Notes under the pieces: generated by a model
The model's input: only the letters and a program-made list of their open reading frames with translations
Database searches by the model: none
What the model was told of the DNA's origin: nothing
Shown: positions 24,187 to 36,590 of the stretch, one piece after another
Numbering within the stretch: the first letter of the stretch is position 1
How the letters are laid out: every line of letters begins with the position of its first letter
Program-made: the position numbers and the translations under genes
DNA from: Neurospora tetraspora
Taxonomy: Eukaryota; Ascomycota; Sordariomycetes; Sordariales; Sordariaceae
Direction of reading: 5' to 3'
Assembly: GCF_033439725.1 (NCBI RefSeq)
Contig: NW_026944387.1
Span: 2,914,001-2,978,000 of the forward strand
DNA length: 64,000 nucleotides

Positions 24187-26232
24187 TCAAGACTTCTGCT
24201 TGCGTCTGTTGCTGCCAGTAGCCGTAGACTTGGCCTTGGTTTTCGGCTTCGGGGGAGGAATAGGTGTCACAAAGGTTACATGTCGGCTCTCGTCCTTTTT
24301 GAATTTCCCGGTACCCGTCCTGTCGGTCGTTCTTTCTTTTCGGTGCTGGCAAATTGGGGCGCGAGGCGCGACAACCACGTCATGACCCTCCTCTTCGATA
24401 TTGATTTCTGCCACATCCGAGACAGACCGAGTTTCAATCTCATCGCTGGTGTCGGAGGAAGATCCATCGTCGGAATCATCGTACTCCCCATCATCACTAA
24501 CAAGTGAGGGCGCATTATTGCTAGCGACGGTGTTCGGGCTCAATTCTGTGTCCATGTCGTCCTCATACATGGGCGTTGCGGGGAGATCTGGTGGATTGCT
24601 CTGCCTAGTAGTTGTGATGGGCAAGCTGGCCAAGTGGGCCGGAGCACGACCTCTGCTTGTTGCTGGTAGAGGGACGGGGGAAGTGGAAATCCTCGAGAAT
24701 GATGGAGGAGAAATGGTAGACGAGGCCGGCTTACGCATGACGGCTGATACCCGCGCTGTCGACGCAGCAGGCTTCTTGGAGCTCGTAGCACCTTCTGCGG
24801 CATTCGATTGATCGGTATCTTCAGAATCGTTACGCGACAGAACTGCGTCCCAATCGACCTTGGTCTTTGCATCCTTTACCTTCTCACTCAGATTACCCCC
24901 AACCTTCTTCTTTTGCATCAGCTTCGTCAGAAACGGTGTGTCGGACGAGCCAACAAAATCTGGTGCGTTGGAAGACATCGATTTTGATGCTGGTGGCGCG
25001 GTTGGTATCTTCTTCACATCCGGGAGCTGGCCAGCATGGTATAGCTCCAGTGACGCATTGATACGCGAGAGCAATGCCTTGTATGCCTGCTGTTCCGAAA
25101 GGGGTTCGCTGCGTGCCAGCGGGTGCACCAAAGCGGAACCGGTAGTATTTGGAACGCTTGGAACGATGGGAGGCGAAGGCTTTTTTTCCTCAGCAGCAAT
25201 ACCTCCATTCTCATCAACGTCAATGGGCTGCCCACAATGAAGGGCGGCTTCGTCGTGACTCTTGTAGTCTCTCCGATGGGCTATACGGCAGTGATTGATG
25301 AAGCCCTGCGTGCTCGAGAAGTTCCACCTGTGGCAATCAAGGCAGACGAGCTTGACCGTCAGCCCATCCGACCGTTTCACAATGCAAGGCAATGATTTAT
25401 CCTTGGGATGCGAATATCCACTGGATAACGCTTGGAGTTTCTGGGTGACCTGCCCACGGGCAGACCGTTGTTTTCCTAGACCACCTGCGTCAGACATGCT
25501 ATTCCTCGTCGTTCTGCCTTCAGCAACGGCGTTCCTTGCCCGGGCAGTCTCCACGACTGGCTCCGGTTGAATACCGTCAAACATGGGATCGGGTATCAGC
25601 CACTTAGCGTAGTGCCGAGCATACGGGCCGTCAACAACCCCGAAGGGTGGCGCCCACTTCGGTACGGACTCTCCTGGTTTCGACTGAAGAGCAGGACCCT
25701 TGCCACTGCTGATGTCCAGCATCTGACTGGGTGTCGGACACTGGACAGGGTAGGGGATGAGATGACACCGGCGAAGCTGCTCGAGAGCAATCTGACACTT
25801 GGCCAGCTCCTGGTTGATGAGACGGAGCTCGTCATGCTTCATCAGGATTTCAAGTCCAAACTGATATTGGATGACGTCCTTTGCACGTTCTAGGTTGGGC
25901 CCGGAGGCGGCGGGCTTGGACGGCCTTGCCGCCTCATCCCCGTCTGCATAGGCCGAGGCCGGCGAAGGTAAACCGCCACCCTGCTCTGTCTTGATGCGCT
26001 TCGACGACGAGTGACCATTGACACGGGAAGCGGTATCAACAGCGCTGGGCCGTCTTCGCTTCAGTGAGTGGGTGGATGTGGGAGAGATGGGCGTCGGAAG
26101 ACCCGACGCGGTCGGAAGAGCTGACACGGTGGACACGGATGATTCGGCACGATCCAAAAGCGTAGGATGGCTTGCATCTAACGTTAACGTCTTGTCATTT
26201 TCCCTTGACTCGGTAGTCCAGAAAGGAAACAT
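24187..26232 (-). CDS. Ahc1-like C2H2 zinc-finger nuclear protein
   Basis: Intronless frame. I place the start at 26,232 (MFPFWTTESREN), giving 681 residues, because this N-terminus looks designed (Ser/Thr/Pro-rich with basic motifs), whereas the 111 codons upstream look like translated leader. Residues 58-63 (KRRRPS) and 75-83 (SSKRIKTE) are probable nuclear localisation signals. Residues 114-156 form a probable coiled coil (KHDELRLINQELAKCQIALEQL). A Trp/Pro-rich block (WAPPFGVVDGPYARHYAKW) follows. A single C2H2 finger lies at C297, C300, H314 and H319 (C-x2-C-x13-H-x4-H) and is followed by YKSHDEAALHCG. The C-terminus is acidic and ends in a Lys/Arg patch. This combination resembles Ahc1, a subunit of the yeast ADA histone acetyltransferase complex; that assignment is from recalled family features and is moderate. 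Confidence 0.8.
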   Translation of the reverse strand: MFPFWTTESRENDKTLTLDASHPTLLDRAESSVSTVSALPTASGLPTPISPTSTHSLKRRRPSAVDTASRVNGHSSSKRIKTEQGGGLPSPASAYADGDEAARPSKPAASGPNLERAKDVIQYQFGLEILMKHDELRLINQELAKCQIALEQLRRCHLIPYPVQCPTPSQMLDISSGKGPALQSKPGESVPKWAPPFGVVDGPYARHYAKWLIPDPMFDGIQPEPVVETARARNAVAEGRTTRNSMSDAGGLGKQRSARGQVTQKLQALSSGYSHPKDKSLPCIVKRSDGLTVKLVCLDCHRWNFSSTQGFINHCRIAHRRDYKSHDEAALHCGQPIDVDENGGIAAEEKKPSPPIVPSVPNTTGSALVHPLARSEPLSEQQAYKALLSRINASLELYHAGQLPDVKKIPTAPPASKSMSSNAPDFVGSSDTPFLTKLMQKKKVGGNLSEKVKDAKTKVDWDAVLSRNDSEDTDQSNAAEGATSSKKPAASTARVSAVMRKPASSTISPPSFSRISTSPVPLPATSRGRAPAHLASLPITTTRQSNPPDLPATPMYEDDMDTELSPNTVASNNAPSLVSDDGEYDDSDDGSSSDTSDEIETRSVSDVAEINIEEEGHDVVVAPRAPICQHRKERTTDRTGTGKFKKDESRHVTFVTPIPPPKPKTKAKSTATGSNRRKQKS

Positions 26233-29200
26233 GTGGTGATATGAAAGGTCTCGGGCGTAGACGCGTTCTGAGGCTGCGATCCCGAGGATAGGTCGGGAAA
26301 GAAGGGCGGAAGACGTGATATAAGCGTCACGAACTTTGCAGGCAGCAGGAGCACCTGATAATCCAAGAGTCACAGATGGTGGTGGTGATGTGTTAGTCGA
26401 AGGGGGAGCGAATAGGATAAACAGGCCGAATAGGGGGTGCGTATTGGACAGGCAACCGAGCGGGTACGCGTGGCAGGCCGGCAGCAGCTGACGAGTGGGC
26501 CTGTTATTGGGGTGTGGCAGGCAAGGCTGACGTAACCCAGGAAGAGAGCAAGTGGGTCCTTTCAACTTTCGCTGAAATCAGGGGGCCGCTTGATCGCTTG
26601 TGTGGAGTTGCCAGTTGGTTGTTTGAGATTGCCTTTTGCAGGTTAGCTCGGCGCAGAGTCGCAGACCGCTAGCAGCGCGCAGGGGCGGGGACCTTGAGGG
26701 AACCGGAAGGCTTGGCGGAGTGGGCTGCTTGGCTTTGATGATGTGGCCGCGCCCCAAGAGACCAAGACCCAACCGAGGACGAAGCAGGGTCCGAGGGTCC
26801 GACCCGAGTCACAACTGGTGGCAGTCGGAAGGTGCGAAGTGTTGGGTGCTGGCCCAACAGAACAGCAGAGGTCGCCCGAGTGTCGTAGTGTGCGAAAACG
26901 GTGGTGATTAGGTAGCGACTTTCGGAAGAGTGCGCGAGAACTAGTCAAAGTCTCGGTCGGAACAGCGATAATAGCAAACAATAACAAGTGCGAAGTGAAA
27001 GCGCGGAGTTCAAAGAGCAAGAAAATGTAGGTTGCGCTGTGGTTCGGGGTGGTTCTGATCGGATTATGTTGCTGAGAAGTTGGTTGTAAGTTGATTGAAA
27101 AATGGGGGGTGTTGGAGGGTGAATGGGCGCTGTCACGCAGGTTGTAAGGGGAGGAGCGCTGAGGGCGGAGAGTCGCAAAAGGAGACGGGCCCGATTGAAG
27201 GCAAAATCACCCAAAGAATGTACGCAAGGGGACAAGGGGGGCACCGGGCCAACTTTGGGTCGGCAAGGTCGGGGAGGAACGACGAGGATGGAAGAGAAAC
27301 GAGGGAGGGAGACTGGAACTTCCAGGAGAGGCCACAATCTCCTGTCCTGATTGGATGGGTCAAGGTGGAGGGTGGGAGGCCAAGCCGCCTGTCACTGTTA
27401 CTGTTACTTGTAGACCTCCATGTCTTACGAGCCCCATGCTCTGCCACTCTGCTTCCTGCCTGCTCCTGCTCGTTCACATCAGTATGCTTTGGTGCAAGAG
27501 CATCTGCATGCTTGGACTGGACGGAAGAAGCTTCCATCACACTCGAAGGTGAAACGAACGCTCTCGACAGAGGAATCAAAGACAAAAGACGAGAAGGCTC
27601 GAAAGGCTGCCCCCAAACGCCGAGAAGGCTGCACCCACACATGTGGATGCGCACTGCTTCCTGCACAATGTTACGAGGCGCAAGGCAAACCGATTCTCTG
27701 ATCTGAAAATTGACGCGCGGCTCCTTTGTCGTGAAAATCATCACGTAATTATCTTTGGCTGCTGTCTCATTATCCAAATGTCATACACAAACAGATGGCA
27801 AAAGGGAGGCTCCAGGTCGCAAATAAGAGTGTAGAAAATGCCGTCACATCCAATTTCGTAGGTGCTTGCAATACCAAATGTGAGCGTTTATGATGCAACC
27901 GGATGGGGAATAAAATGCGAATGAGATGGGAAAGTTGGAGTGGGCGAGGGGCACGGCATAGAAAGGATGCGATTGCAATGCAGTCGGGACTGTGAAGATG
28001 GTGTTGACCGACCACGCCCAATCCTGGGAGTCTCATCATTCAACTGGAAGCGGGAGGTGTTGGAATCACACTCAACTCGGTTTGACCCTTGCCAACCAAC
28101 TGGAACTGGGCTCGGATGGAACTGTCAGTGTCAGCGACAACACATGAGCCTCTCCTACTGACTTGCCAGTCCCCAGTCTCAACCAACCTCTTCGCCGGTT
28201 TTGCATCCCCAGAGCCCCAAGGCGATGTGCGTTTGTCAACACTCAACAGCAGTCAACGGACCAGTAAGCTTCTTTGCTCTCAGGAAGCAAGTTGCAAGCA
28301 GCCGCCTCTCGTCGATTGTGGCTTGCCTATCACCGATGAGCAGGTGTAGAGCGTGCCAGTAAACCAAAACCAGGCTGCAAATGGTTATTTTTGTGATAAG
28401 AGAGCTGTTCTCACCGTCGTCGTCGCTGTCGTACGTGCACCTTCTTATCATCTTCGAATCTAGCTTGATCTGTAACATGCGGGCCCCTGCTACACATTGC
28501 AAACCCCGCAAATCCACATCTCAATCCAAAGCCATGCAGAGAGAATGGAGCTCAGCCAGAAACCTACGGCAAACCAAGCGGCCAGCGGGTAGGTTTGATA
28601 TTCAGCTGCTCTAAGTTTTGAACCATGGACCTTCATGCACTCCAAAAGCTGCCAGTGCAGAAACTTGCGGTCTGCACTCTCTTCACTCGAACACGTGTTG
28701 CGTCGAGCCAAGGGTACGTCTTCCCGAGTCGATTTCTGCGTTCAATGTGCCTCGGCTTTGAAATCTTTGACTGCGAATTTTCCGTCACCATCATGAAGTT
28801 GTGGAAAATAAAGCCTTCGCCAGAGGATGGGCAAAGTTGTACAGCCAATATTGAAGCTGGACGTCGCACTTCCTCCGACCAACGATAAGCGTCGAGACCC
28901 ACAGATCCCGATTATAGACAGTGCACAACCCCGGAGTACACATGGTGGGCCACGGCCTGCATGAGACCTGCATGACGACTTCTGTCTGTTTCATTGGTCA
29001 AAAAGACGGGTTCAACTAGATATTCAGATGTTCTCAGAACTTCAAACCGTCGAACGAGCTTGGCTTCTGTTTCAAGAGTTGATATTATCTCTCGTTATCT
29101 ATATCAAGAAGATTCACAAGCTAAACGAGGATTCATGGTGTTGCGAACTGAATCATGCTGTTCTTGACAGAAGCCCAGCCGCCGCCGTCCTGGTGGTGTA

Positions 29201-30079
29201 AATTAGCAATGAGGTTAGAGACAAAATTGCGACGTTCTCAGATTGGTCTTGGAAGAAAGAGTACGTTTATCCTCTAAATACATTTTCGTTCTCTCGACAA
29301 CATCAGTAACAGCAATCCATCAGGTGGAATCAGCAGGTATGTGGCTTTGAGGTATCGCTTTGAAGGCACAGAGTGTATTCTTTACAACCTCGTGGCCGCG
29401 AACTCGTGATTTCTGCTTCTTTCAAAAGCAGCCATTGTTGTAACATCTCCGGAACTTCAGCTTTCAAAGTCATCTACCTCCTGTTATCCTAAATTTAATG
29501 CCCGCTCCAGTATGCAGTAGGTGCGTAGAATGCAAGGCACCTCGTCTCAAGTTTCAGCCTCCTGTCAACTTCAGGCGATGTTGTCGCCGAGGTCAAAGGC
29601 GCGCTTCGTATAACAGATCAGACTTTGAGATACCAGTATGTACCTAGGATTCGAAAGGAAATGAGCGATTACTAGATGCAAGTGGAAATTTAATGAAATG
29701 CAGCCGCCGTCTCATATCAATCTCCAAGCGAAAATGAGTGAACTTTGAACGACACGCCCAACACTGGACTGGAATGAGGTTGCACGTTTCTTATCGATAA
29801 GCCCTAGATGGATCCACAAAATTATCGACGCATCCATGGACCCCACGTCAAATTCGACATTAAACAGTCGCCTACCAAAACATCGGTACGTACCGCCTAA
29901 AGCTTCCCTTGATAACCTAACATTAACGGCAATTCCCAGCTAAACTTCACCTCGTCCTCAAGAGCCTTCTATCCGGCCAGGTACCGGGCCGAGCGACCAC
30001 TTCTATCATCACCAGTCCTATCAGCCCCAGCCCGCAAAGCTGAAACGATCGATCGATCAAAAACCTACCTAGGAACTCC
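26233..30079. promoter_or_regulatory. 3.8-kb divergent intergenic region, AHC1-like / Alba gene
   Basis: Unusually long divergent spacer. The minus frame of the AHC1-like gene stays open to 26,565 (111 extra codons), which probably reflects a GC-rich leader. The frames at 27,095-27,706 (plus) and 27,133-27,777 (minus) overlap antisense and neither has protein-like composition. No RNA gene or repeat array was recognised. Confidence 0.45.
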
Positions 30080-30991
30080 ATGGCCGCCGCAGACACAATG
30101 CTTCCTCAAGCGTCATCCTCTTCCCCCTCACGTTCCGCCTCATCTTCGGTCTCGTCAAACCAGAACAAGCGTCGCCATCTCAGCGACGGCGATATCCCAG
30201 GCAACTCCAACAAGAAGCAGCGCACCACAGGAACCTCCAATATCCAGCAGACAACATCACTGCAAAGTAACCACCAGCACCAGAGCAACACCACCGCCGG
30301 CGTTGTAACCCCGGCCTTCCAACCATACGAGTCCCTCCTCGCCAAGCTCCGGCCCAGATATGAAGTCAAAACCATGAGCGTCATGCCCTCGACCAGCATC
30401 GCCAAGCACGTCGACAAAGCGCTGCAACACCTCGACCGCTTCAACCTGTGGGACCAATCTGTGCTTCCCGGTGTGGTGCTCCTCTCCGCTAAGCCGGTAG
30501 CTTCGAGCAAGCTTGTCACCATTGCCGAGCTGGTGCGACGAAGGATCGGCGAGGGGGAGCAAAAGTGGTTTCAGTATAATGTTCTGACGGAGACGGAAGA
30601 GGAAGAGGTGGTTGATGCTGGTGCTGGTGCTGGTGCTGGTGGGATGGAGGTGGTGGAGGATACGGTTATGGACTTGACCAAGGATGGCGATGATGACGAC
30701 GGAGAGGAGGAGGAGGCATTTGAGACGATGGGTGGTCATCACAACAACAGCAATCAGAGACAAGAACAACAACATGGAGGAGGAGGAGGAGGCCGGGGAC
30801 CACACCACCAACAACAGACGGTTTTCGAAAGAGCTATTGAGCCACCCAAGATTCGACACAACAAGTACGTGAGCGTGTTTTTGTCGAGGATCCCCATCGA
30901 GGAGTTGAGGACGATGCGGAATATTGCTGTGCAGAGCAACGAGCAGCATATTGAGCATCTGAAAAAGAAGAGGGTTGGCTTGGTGGCTTAA
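30080..30991 (+). CDS. Alba-fold nucleic-acid-binding protein
   Basis: Single-exon gene of 303 residues. Residues about 76-170 (FQPYESLLAKLRPRYEVKTMSVMPSTSIAKHV to KLVTIAELVRRRIGEGEQKWFQYNVLTE) have the pattern of an Alba domain: an N-terminal strand with basic residues, the SxSIxKHVxxAL helix, then LSAKPxASSKLVTIAELVKR. Alba proteins bind DNA or RNA; eukaryotic members include RNase P/MRP subunits of the Rpp20/Rpp25 type. The N-terminus is Ser/Gln-rich with a KRRHLSDGD basic patch. The middle holds low-complexity inserts: a GAGAGAG run at 30,618-30,640, an acidic stretch DGDDDDGEEEEAFE, and a Gly run. The conserved C-terminus (KYVSVFLSRIPIEELRTM) resumes after them. The start is supported by a second Met only six codons later and no other upstream in-frame choice. 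Confidence 0.8.
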   Translation: MAAADTMLPQASSSSPSRSASSSVSSNQNKRRHLSDGDIPGNSNKKQRTTGTSNIQQTTSLQSNHQHQSNTTAGVVTPAFQPYESLLAKLRPRYEVKTMSVMPSTSIAKHVDKALQHLDRFNLWDQSVLPGVVLLSAKPVASSKLVTIAELVRRRIGEGEQKWFQYNVLTETEEEEVVDAGAGAGAGGMEVVEDTVMDLTKDGDDDDGEEEEAFETMGGHHNNSNQRQEQQHGGGGGGRGPHHQQQTVFERAIEPPKIRHNKYVSVFLSRIPIEELRTMRNIAVQSNEQHIEHLKKKRVGLVA

Positions 30992-31923
30992 GACTTGCAG
31001 CCCGGCTGTCCATTTGAGGAATGGAAAGGAGGCTCGTAGGAAGAGCTATGCATTTATCAAGATGGCGGATATTGCCTGTCACTCGGTTGGGGCACTATCA
31101 TGGAGTTCAGGAGCATAATGAGCATTATGGGTTCTAGAGGGAAGGCATCGAGCATAAGCAATGGCCCGCAGCAGTTCTTCGCGACGTTTGAGGGTTCTCG
31201 CCTTACTTGATGAATCTCTGCTTCGAGGTTAGCAATGGTCAGCGCATATTACGGAGTCATGGGAACACTATTCGGTATCAGGTCATTCTTGCTTTGATAC
31301 CTTGCATTATCTAGACGTTTACATCTCCAAGCTCTCAAGCTCGCTTTTAAATCCAGGCCAGCGTCAGGGAAAAAAATTTGAAGGATCAAGGAAAGCGATA
31401 AAGCGAGTAGCATTCTTCATCGGTCACACGTTCTTTGTCATCTTTAGACCAAGAGTTTCAACAATGCAGATGACACTCGCAAAGCAACGGAAAACTTTCG
31501 CTTTGTGGTACCTCCTCTGAACTTTTATTCGTTAGTCTGTAATGCTTTAGGATCCCAAAGTCGACCAACGCCGGCCCCATGCAAGCAATCAAAGCCAAAC
31601 GCCCCTGCCCCTCGATACAAATGTTTTATAGCCATTCCAAAATCTCCTACCCCCGATCTGCTTCAGTGTGCTCCATTCTAGTAGCTCATAACGTATCGTA
31701 CTCGTAGCTCCGTCGTATCATATCCAAGAGACCGAATACCAGTTCTCCGTGAATTCCCGCCAGTGGCAGTACATCGTTCCTGTTTCTTCCGATGTTCGGA
31801 ATCTCGTTTTGCTGGCTTATTTGGCGCAACGCCCAGCCAGAAGCGAGCGTTGATTCATCAAAATCCCGTAAAGTAGTTGTCGTCGCACAGGTCGTCCATC
31901 AGTTCCAGCCCTCCTCATTCTTT
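30992..31923. other. Convergent intergenic region, Alba gene / VTC1
   Basis: 3' flanks of two converging genes. No coding potential or repeat is evident. Confidence 0.5.
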
Positions 31924-32374
31924 CTAAGGCTGCTGCGAAATATACGTGATTCTCAGAACAAAGTTGACCACCACAGCGAGGAGCAGAATGAGGGCCAAAA
32001 AGGTCGGACCGAAGCGGTCGTCGAAGCCGGCCTGGCCCCTCATTCGTATCGACTTGGCTCGCCAGTGGTACGTCACTAGCGCATACACCATGGTTGCCAT
32101 AGCGACGCCTGTGAAGAGAAAGGCCGAGATGAAGGCGGGCCGGTCGCCAAAGTTGAGCATGCCTATCGCCAGGGCGCCGAGGATGACGGTAAAGTTGAGC
32201 CATGAGAGAAATGTGCGCTCGTTGGCGAAGAAGACTTTGGGCTCGACGCGAGTGGGGAGAGCGATGCGCTTGCCTGTGGAGGTGACGGATGATGTCAGCG
32301 GCAAGAGCGCCATGGAACGAGGAGTAGAAGGTGTGCTTACCTGGCGCGGTTTGGAGGAGAGGTTGACTCGACAT
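31924..32374 (-). CDS. VTC1: Vacuolar transporter chaperone subunit 1
   Basis: Small membrane subunit of the VTC polyphosphate polymerase complex of the vacuole and ER. Two exons (32374-32341 and 32273-31924) give 127 residues against 129 in yeast Vtc1. The intron is 67 bp (32274-32340; GTAAGC to CAG). The product starts [18 protein letters not shown], then carries the family signature [19 protein letters not shown]. Three membrane segments follow: [39 protein letters not shown] and [16 protein letters not shown]. The loop [20 protein letters not shown] is also typical. The conserved start lies only 12 residues before the intron and is missed unless the intron is spliced. Confidence 0.95.
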
Positions 32375-33534
32375 TGTGATGGTTTGTAGCTATCTATAAT
32401 TTGCGTGTCGGTATATCGGTTGTGCAGTTAATGTTTTGCGTATGTGCCGTCGAGATTCAAAGAAACTGCTGTCGTTCGAAGTGTTTTTTCGTAGTGGCAA
32501 TCCGGATCCAAAATCAAGCTAGCAGGCGGTCCGCGCACGGCTCCGGTTCCGTCAGAGACTCGGATAAGATATCCCACGGCGATTGGAGCTGTCAAACGCG
32601 CGTTGTGTCACCGACGAACAAGCTTTGTGGTTCTTGGGCTTTGTGGAACACTTCGGTTGTTCGCTGTCGTGTTTCTGCGTCTCGGGCTCTGGGGAAGGTT
32701 CGTCCTTTTCTTTCGCCAACTCAACGTTGAAGTCTGATGTTTGAATGATGCGGCGTTGCAGCCAGCGAGAAGCTGCCACAAGTGGAAGAAGCTTCAAACG
32801 TCAATTGATCAATGAGAGGACGGAGCCATCCTCCAACAAGCCTGATGCTGGAATCGTAGCGGGAAACTGGAGCCCACGTGGGCCTCCTTTCCGGAATGAT
32901 TGGGTGGGAATGCCTCCGCTGGACAGAGCTAAAGCGATGCTGAACCCACCACCTTTCGTCACCGTGGTGACCGTGAACTCTGAACTCAACCGTGAGCATG
33001 CGCCGGATCACGTGTCACCCGTCGAACTGCCGTTTTGGTCTGTCAGCTGTCAGTGTCAGTGACCAACGCTGAGGCTACAAATTGGATGCTTGGCATTGCT
33101 CCCCGCCCTCCACCGCACCCGCTGCAGTTGCCCACCCAGCAGCGGCCATCACTCCCTGCAGGGCAGTGTGATACCGACTCAGTGGCAGAGCGCATCGGGC
33201 AGGCAACGGACGAACTGATCGCGTGTGTGTTGGTGATAACGACCGTTTAAGATTTGGGCATCTACAATTCTACATCACAACTTTCTCTCCGCAGCCGTCT
33301 CCTAGCATCCCCTTTTCAACATCCCAGGGCCGTGTTAAAGAGTATATCCACCCTTGTCCCTCGAAGAGCAGCTGTATGATTGCCCCCCAGAGTTTGAGAG
33401 ACGAGATTGGTTGGACATTCCATTTAACGCGACAGCCTTTGGACCAGGGTCTCCTCCTCTATCGCATCGCACCGCAACAATCGTAAAATAAACACCGACT
33501 TACACCCAACAACCACACAACACCACACAACAAA
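32375..33534. promoter_or_regulatory. Divergent promoter region, VTC1 / dynein light chain
   Basis: 1.16 kb between divergent starts. The last 60 bp before the dynein light-chain ATG are CA-rich (CACACAACACCACACAAC-like), as in a 5' leader. No gene-like frame was found. Confidence 0.5.
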
Positions 33535-34373
33535 ATGGCCTCCCCATCGAACTCTGTGAGGATTTTCGGCCGGCCTCCTTGAGCTGAGCAGTTTTTACTG
33601 ACTTTGCGATGCGAAAACCAGCCCCTGCCGCCCAAGCGCCTCGAGCAGATCGCTACCGACGTACGTTCGCCTTCGACCCCTTTTTCCAGGACGGCGGTCG
33701 CCAAACGAAATCCGGACCTGTCACTCGAACGTTGCGAAATGCGCTGACACTTTTTTAACAAACAGGTGTGCAACAGCACCTTCGCCAGCGTCGAATACTA
33801 TGAGCACCCCAAGACCGCACAATGGAATGAGGCCATCATTGTACGTTTCCGCTACGTTGCCTAGTCCTCTGTCCCTGCCCACCTGCTCTCCATACATACC
33901 GCCTTCTCCGTATCCGAGGAACACAGAACAGGCGCATCTGCCTACGATCCAGCGAATGAGAAAGGGGTCTTCTGGTATACTTAAGTAAGACGAAGGGCGC
34001 AACGTTAACTGACCTCCGATTCCAGCAAAAAATGCTCAAGGCGGTAATGTCCGAAGCGACCCCCCAAGGCGCCACAACCCCGGCCTACAAGTTCGCCGTC
34101 AACAGCACCATCGTGCAGCACGTTGTGCCCACCTCGCAACTCAACAAGGCCACCAGCACAAGTACGTCGACCGGCACCGGCCCCGAGGGCGAGTCGACCT
34201 CGTCGGAGGCTGCTCCCGCCGCCAGCAAGAAGGGACAGGCGGGCCGCCGCGGTATGCACAGCGCGACGGCGGGCTACTGGAACGAGAAGACGGACGGCAT
34301 GTGGAGCTTCAAGTATGATGGCGAGGCCAAGGGGCTTGATGTTGTCATCATGCTCATCTGGATTGCCCTCTAA
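33535..34373 (+). CDS. Tctex-type dynein light chain
   Basis: Light chain of the cytoplasmic dynein motor that binds the intermediate chain and cargo. Four exons (33535-33555, 33622-33660, 33766-33840, 34026-34373) encode 160 residues; all three introns (66, 105 and 185 bp) are in phase 0. The product reads MASPSNS, PLPPKRLEQIATD, VCNSTFASVEYYEHPKTAQWNEAII, then QKMLKAVMSEATPQGA, the Tctex pattern. The C-terminus AGYWNEKTDGMWSFKYDGEAKGLDVVIMLIWIAL has the typical YWNxxTDGMWxYK-like block. An insertion of about 40 residues rich in Ser, Thr, Gly and Ala sits between the central strands, so the protein is longer than the animal proteins of about 113 residues. Exon 1 is tiny but the start and splice phases agree. 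Confidence 0.93.
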
Positions 34374-36587
34374 CGGGGTTAGGAAGAAGAGGAGGAAATG
34401 CGTGGGTTCTGTCCCGGTCACCCCTTATGATGTGGTGATTGATGGATGGATGGAAGAGGCGCATGGCGAGGGACTGGGAGCCCGGAGCCGGTATACCAAA
34501 CAAGCGACAATAACAATAATTTACTCTGTAATGATATCATACCTTATTTACATGGTGCTGAATGAGAGGGATCAAGGTGAAGCGTCTGTGGGGGTTTCAT
34601 CGGCTGGACTCGACACTGGCGCGGCTGTCGGAGCTAAACGGGGGCCCATGAACCTCGATGGTGGGCTTCCATCGAAGCGGCTGTATGACTTCAATGTCGA
34701 GGAGCGGTCGGTGGATTATCTTGCCTGCTAACATCATAGGACCAATACATGTGAAGTGATCAACGCTGGTTATACGCCATAAACCTTCCAGCGTTTCTGT
34801 ATAGCCATGTTGATGGGACCGGTGAGCTTCAGGGTTACATCAACCGGGGAACATTGGCTCGAAACCTCGAAATGATCTTCGGCCCTCCATCGGACTGAAT
34901 GCCCCGGGAGGTACGGTACGGCCAAGGCGGATCTTGGCGAACCTGGATCACGGATGACGGAAACTGGAGGTATCTTGCTTGCACTGCTTATGACGTCTAT
35001 GGGGAGAATCCCGTTATGTTTTGACTTCTTGCACCAAGACTTGAGGGCTCAGGCGGGTGTACTTCTGATGCTTGACCCGATATAGCCTCGAGAAACCAGG
35101 TTTGGCTGGGGCCCGGCTTCCTATGAGTGGAAAATCCGGTCTGTTCTATGGGGTGTTGCCTTTTTGCCCTTTTGCCCCCCTCTGCTCTGGTGGTCGTTGC
35201 GAGTGTTCCTGCATGACGGGATGTGTGGTGTGCCAGGTATGATTCACGATACGAATACAAGATGAACATTGTGGAATCTAAACTGTCGATAAGATCTGAA
35301 TTAGTGCCTATTCTGATCAGCCTTGGCCGGTTTACTGGAAGCCGTACCCTTAAGGCGGGCGGGCACCCCGAGAGGTGGTGTTGAGATTCTTCGTTCGTAG
35401 ACAGATTGGCGTGACTTTGATAGCCACGAGGAATGTCATCCGAGTGCTCGCTTCATGTTTGGCTCCCGTCTTGAGACTGTGTCGGCCATTGCCGGGCTCG
35501 CAGTCAAAACGCAGGTCCGTCTTTCAATCCGCACGGAGATACCCGATATTGAAAGCTAATAGTTACCAGTTCTTGGAATTAACTGTGATTCGGTGGATAA
35601 AATGCCTTTGGGAGCATTGTCTCCCGTTGCCGTCCGTCCATTGACGTTATTTAGTTGGACAATTCTTCGAAGGACTCGGACCAGTGAAGCAGTTAGCAAC
35701 GAAGCGGCGCAGCAACACATTTGTCTCTATATTCGCCACGCATTTGACCCGTACACCTCCGTTTTGAATGATGATGATGAAGATCTCTCCCCATTGATCC
35801 TCGATTGCATCGTATGTGTTTCGGGCGCTCTAACAGCCTTGCGAGCTCGATACGACGCCATGTGTACTTATGTACATTTTTTTCGTAGAAGGGATCAGAC
35901 TGGGTCGAAGTCAATTTCGATATCCCTATCTACCGGCTGTTCGGCGCACCACCACGTGCAGAAGAACAGCTGGATGATTTTAGTATACACATCATAGCCG
36001 CCGAATGTTGGAGGGCTATGATGAATTGTACCCCCAAATATGCCTCCATGGTAGCCAGTCAGATAAGGGTAACCACGAATTATTGTACACAACAAAGTTA
36101 AAGATCAGTACAAGATAGACAAGTCTACTGTGTAACAAGAAGCGAAAAACAACGGAAAACGACCGCCACCGATATGCGGAGGCAAATACTCCATACCTAC
36201 CTCTACTACTCATATGCAAAATAGTACACTCTAACCTTCTTGTCGGCATTTTACGGCAAAACTTCCCGAAAAGGAGGCACTGGTCTATCATTTACTCCAA
36301 ATTCATTAACACAACCAGACCTGGCGTGAAGATGGTAATTAGTTGCCAAGACAACATTTATCGAGAAGAAGGTCGTCAGGGGTAATTGTGTACATAGTAT
36401 GTACTAGTGAAAGGACTCCGTAAATAAGGATGATACTAGAAGGCGGGCTCGCAGGGTAGTGGATAAAGCAGGTCAACTCTTGGGCGTCAGCGACAGTCTT
36501 GGCTTTGGGATGATAGGTATCATCCGGTCGTGTCATTGACGTACGATCTGGATTCGATGTTCGTTTGAGAGGGTTGATATGCGACAT
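34374..36587. other. Intergenic region before the transposon cluster
   Basis: 3' flank of the dynein light-chain gene and unique DNA up to the Harbinger insertion. Open frames such as 35,593-35,997 lack protein-like features. Composition is that of ordinary non-coding DNA without RIP. Confidence 0.5.
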
Positions 36588-36590
36588 GTA
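36588..36590. repeat. Harbinger 3-bp target-site duplication (left)
   Basis: GTA precedes the left inverted repeat and recurs right after the right one at 63,958-63,960. A 3-bp duplication fits PIF/Harbinger elements, whose usual target is TWA; GTA is a variant. Confidence 0.75.

Noticed and set aside
27095-27777. Overlapping 203- and 214-codon frames on opposite strands
   Set aside because: Both have skewed, repetitive composition typical of GC-rich promoter DNA and no recognisable motif.
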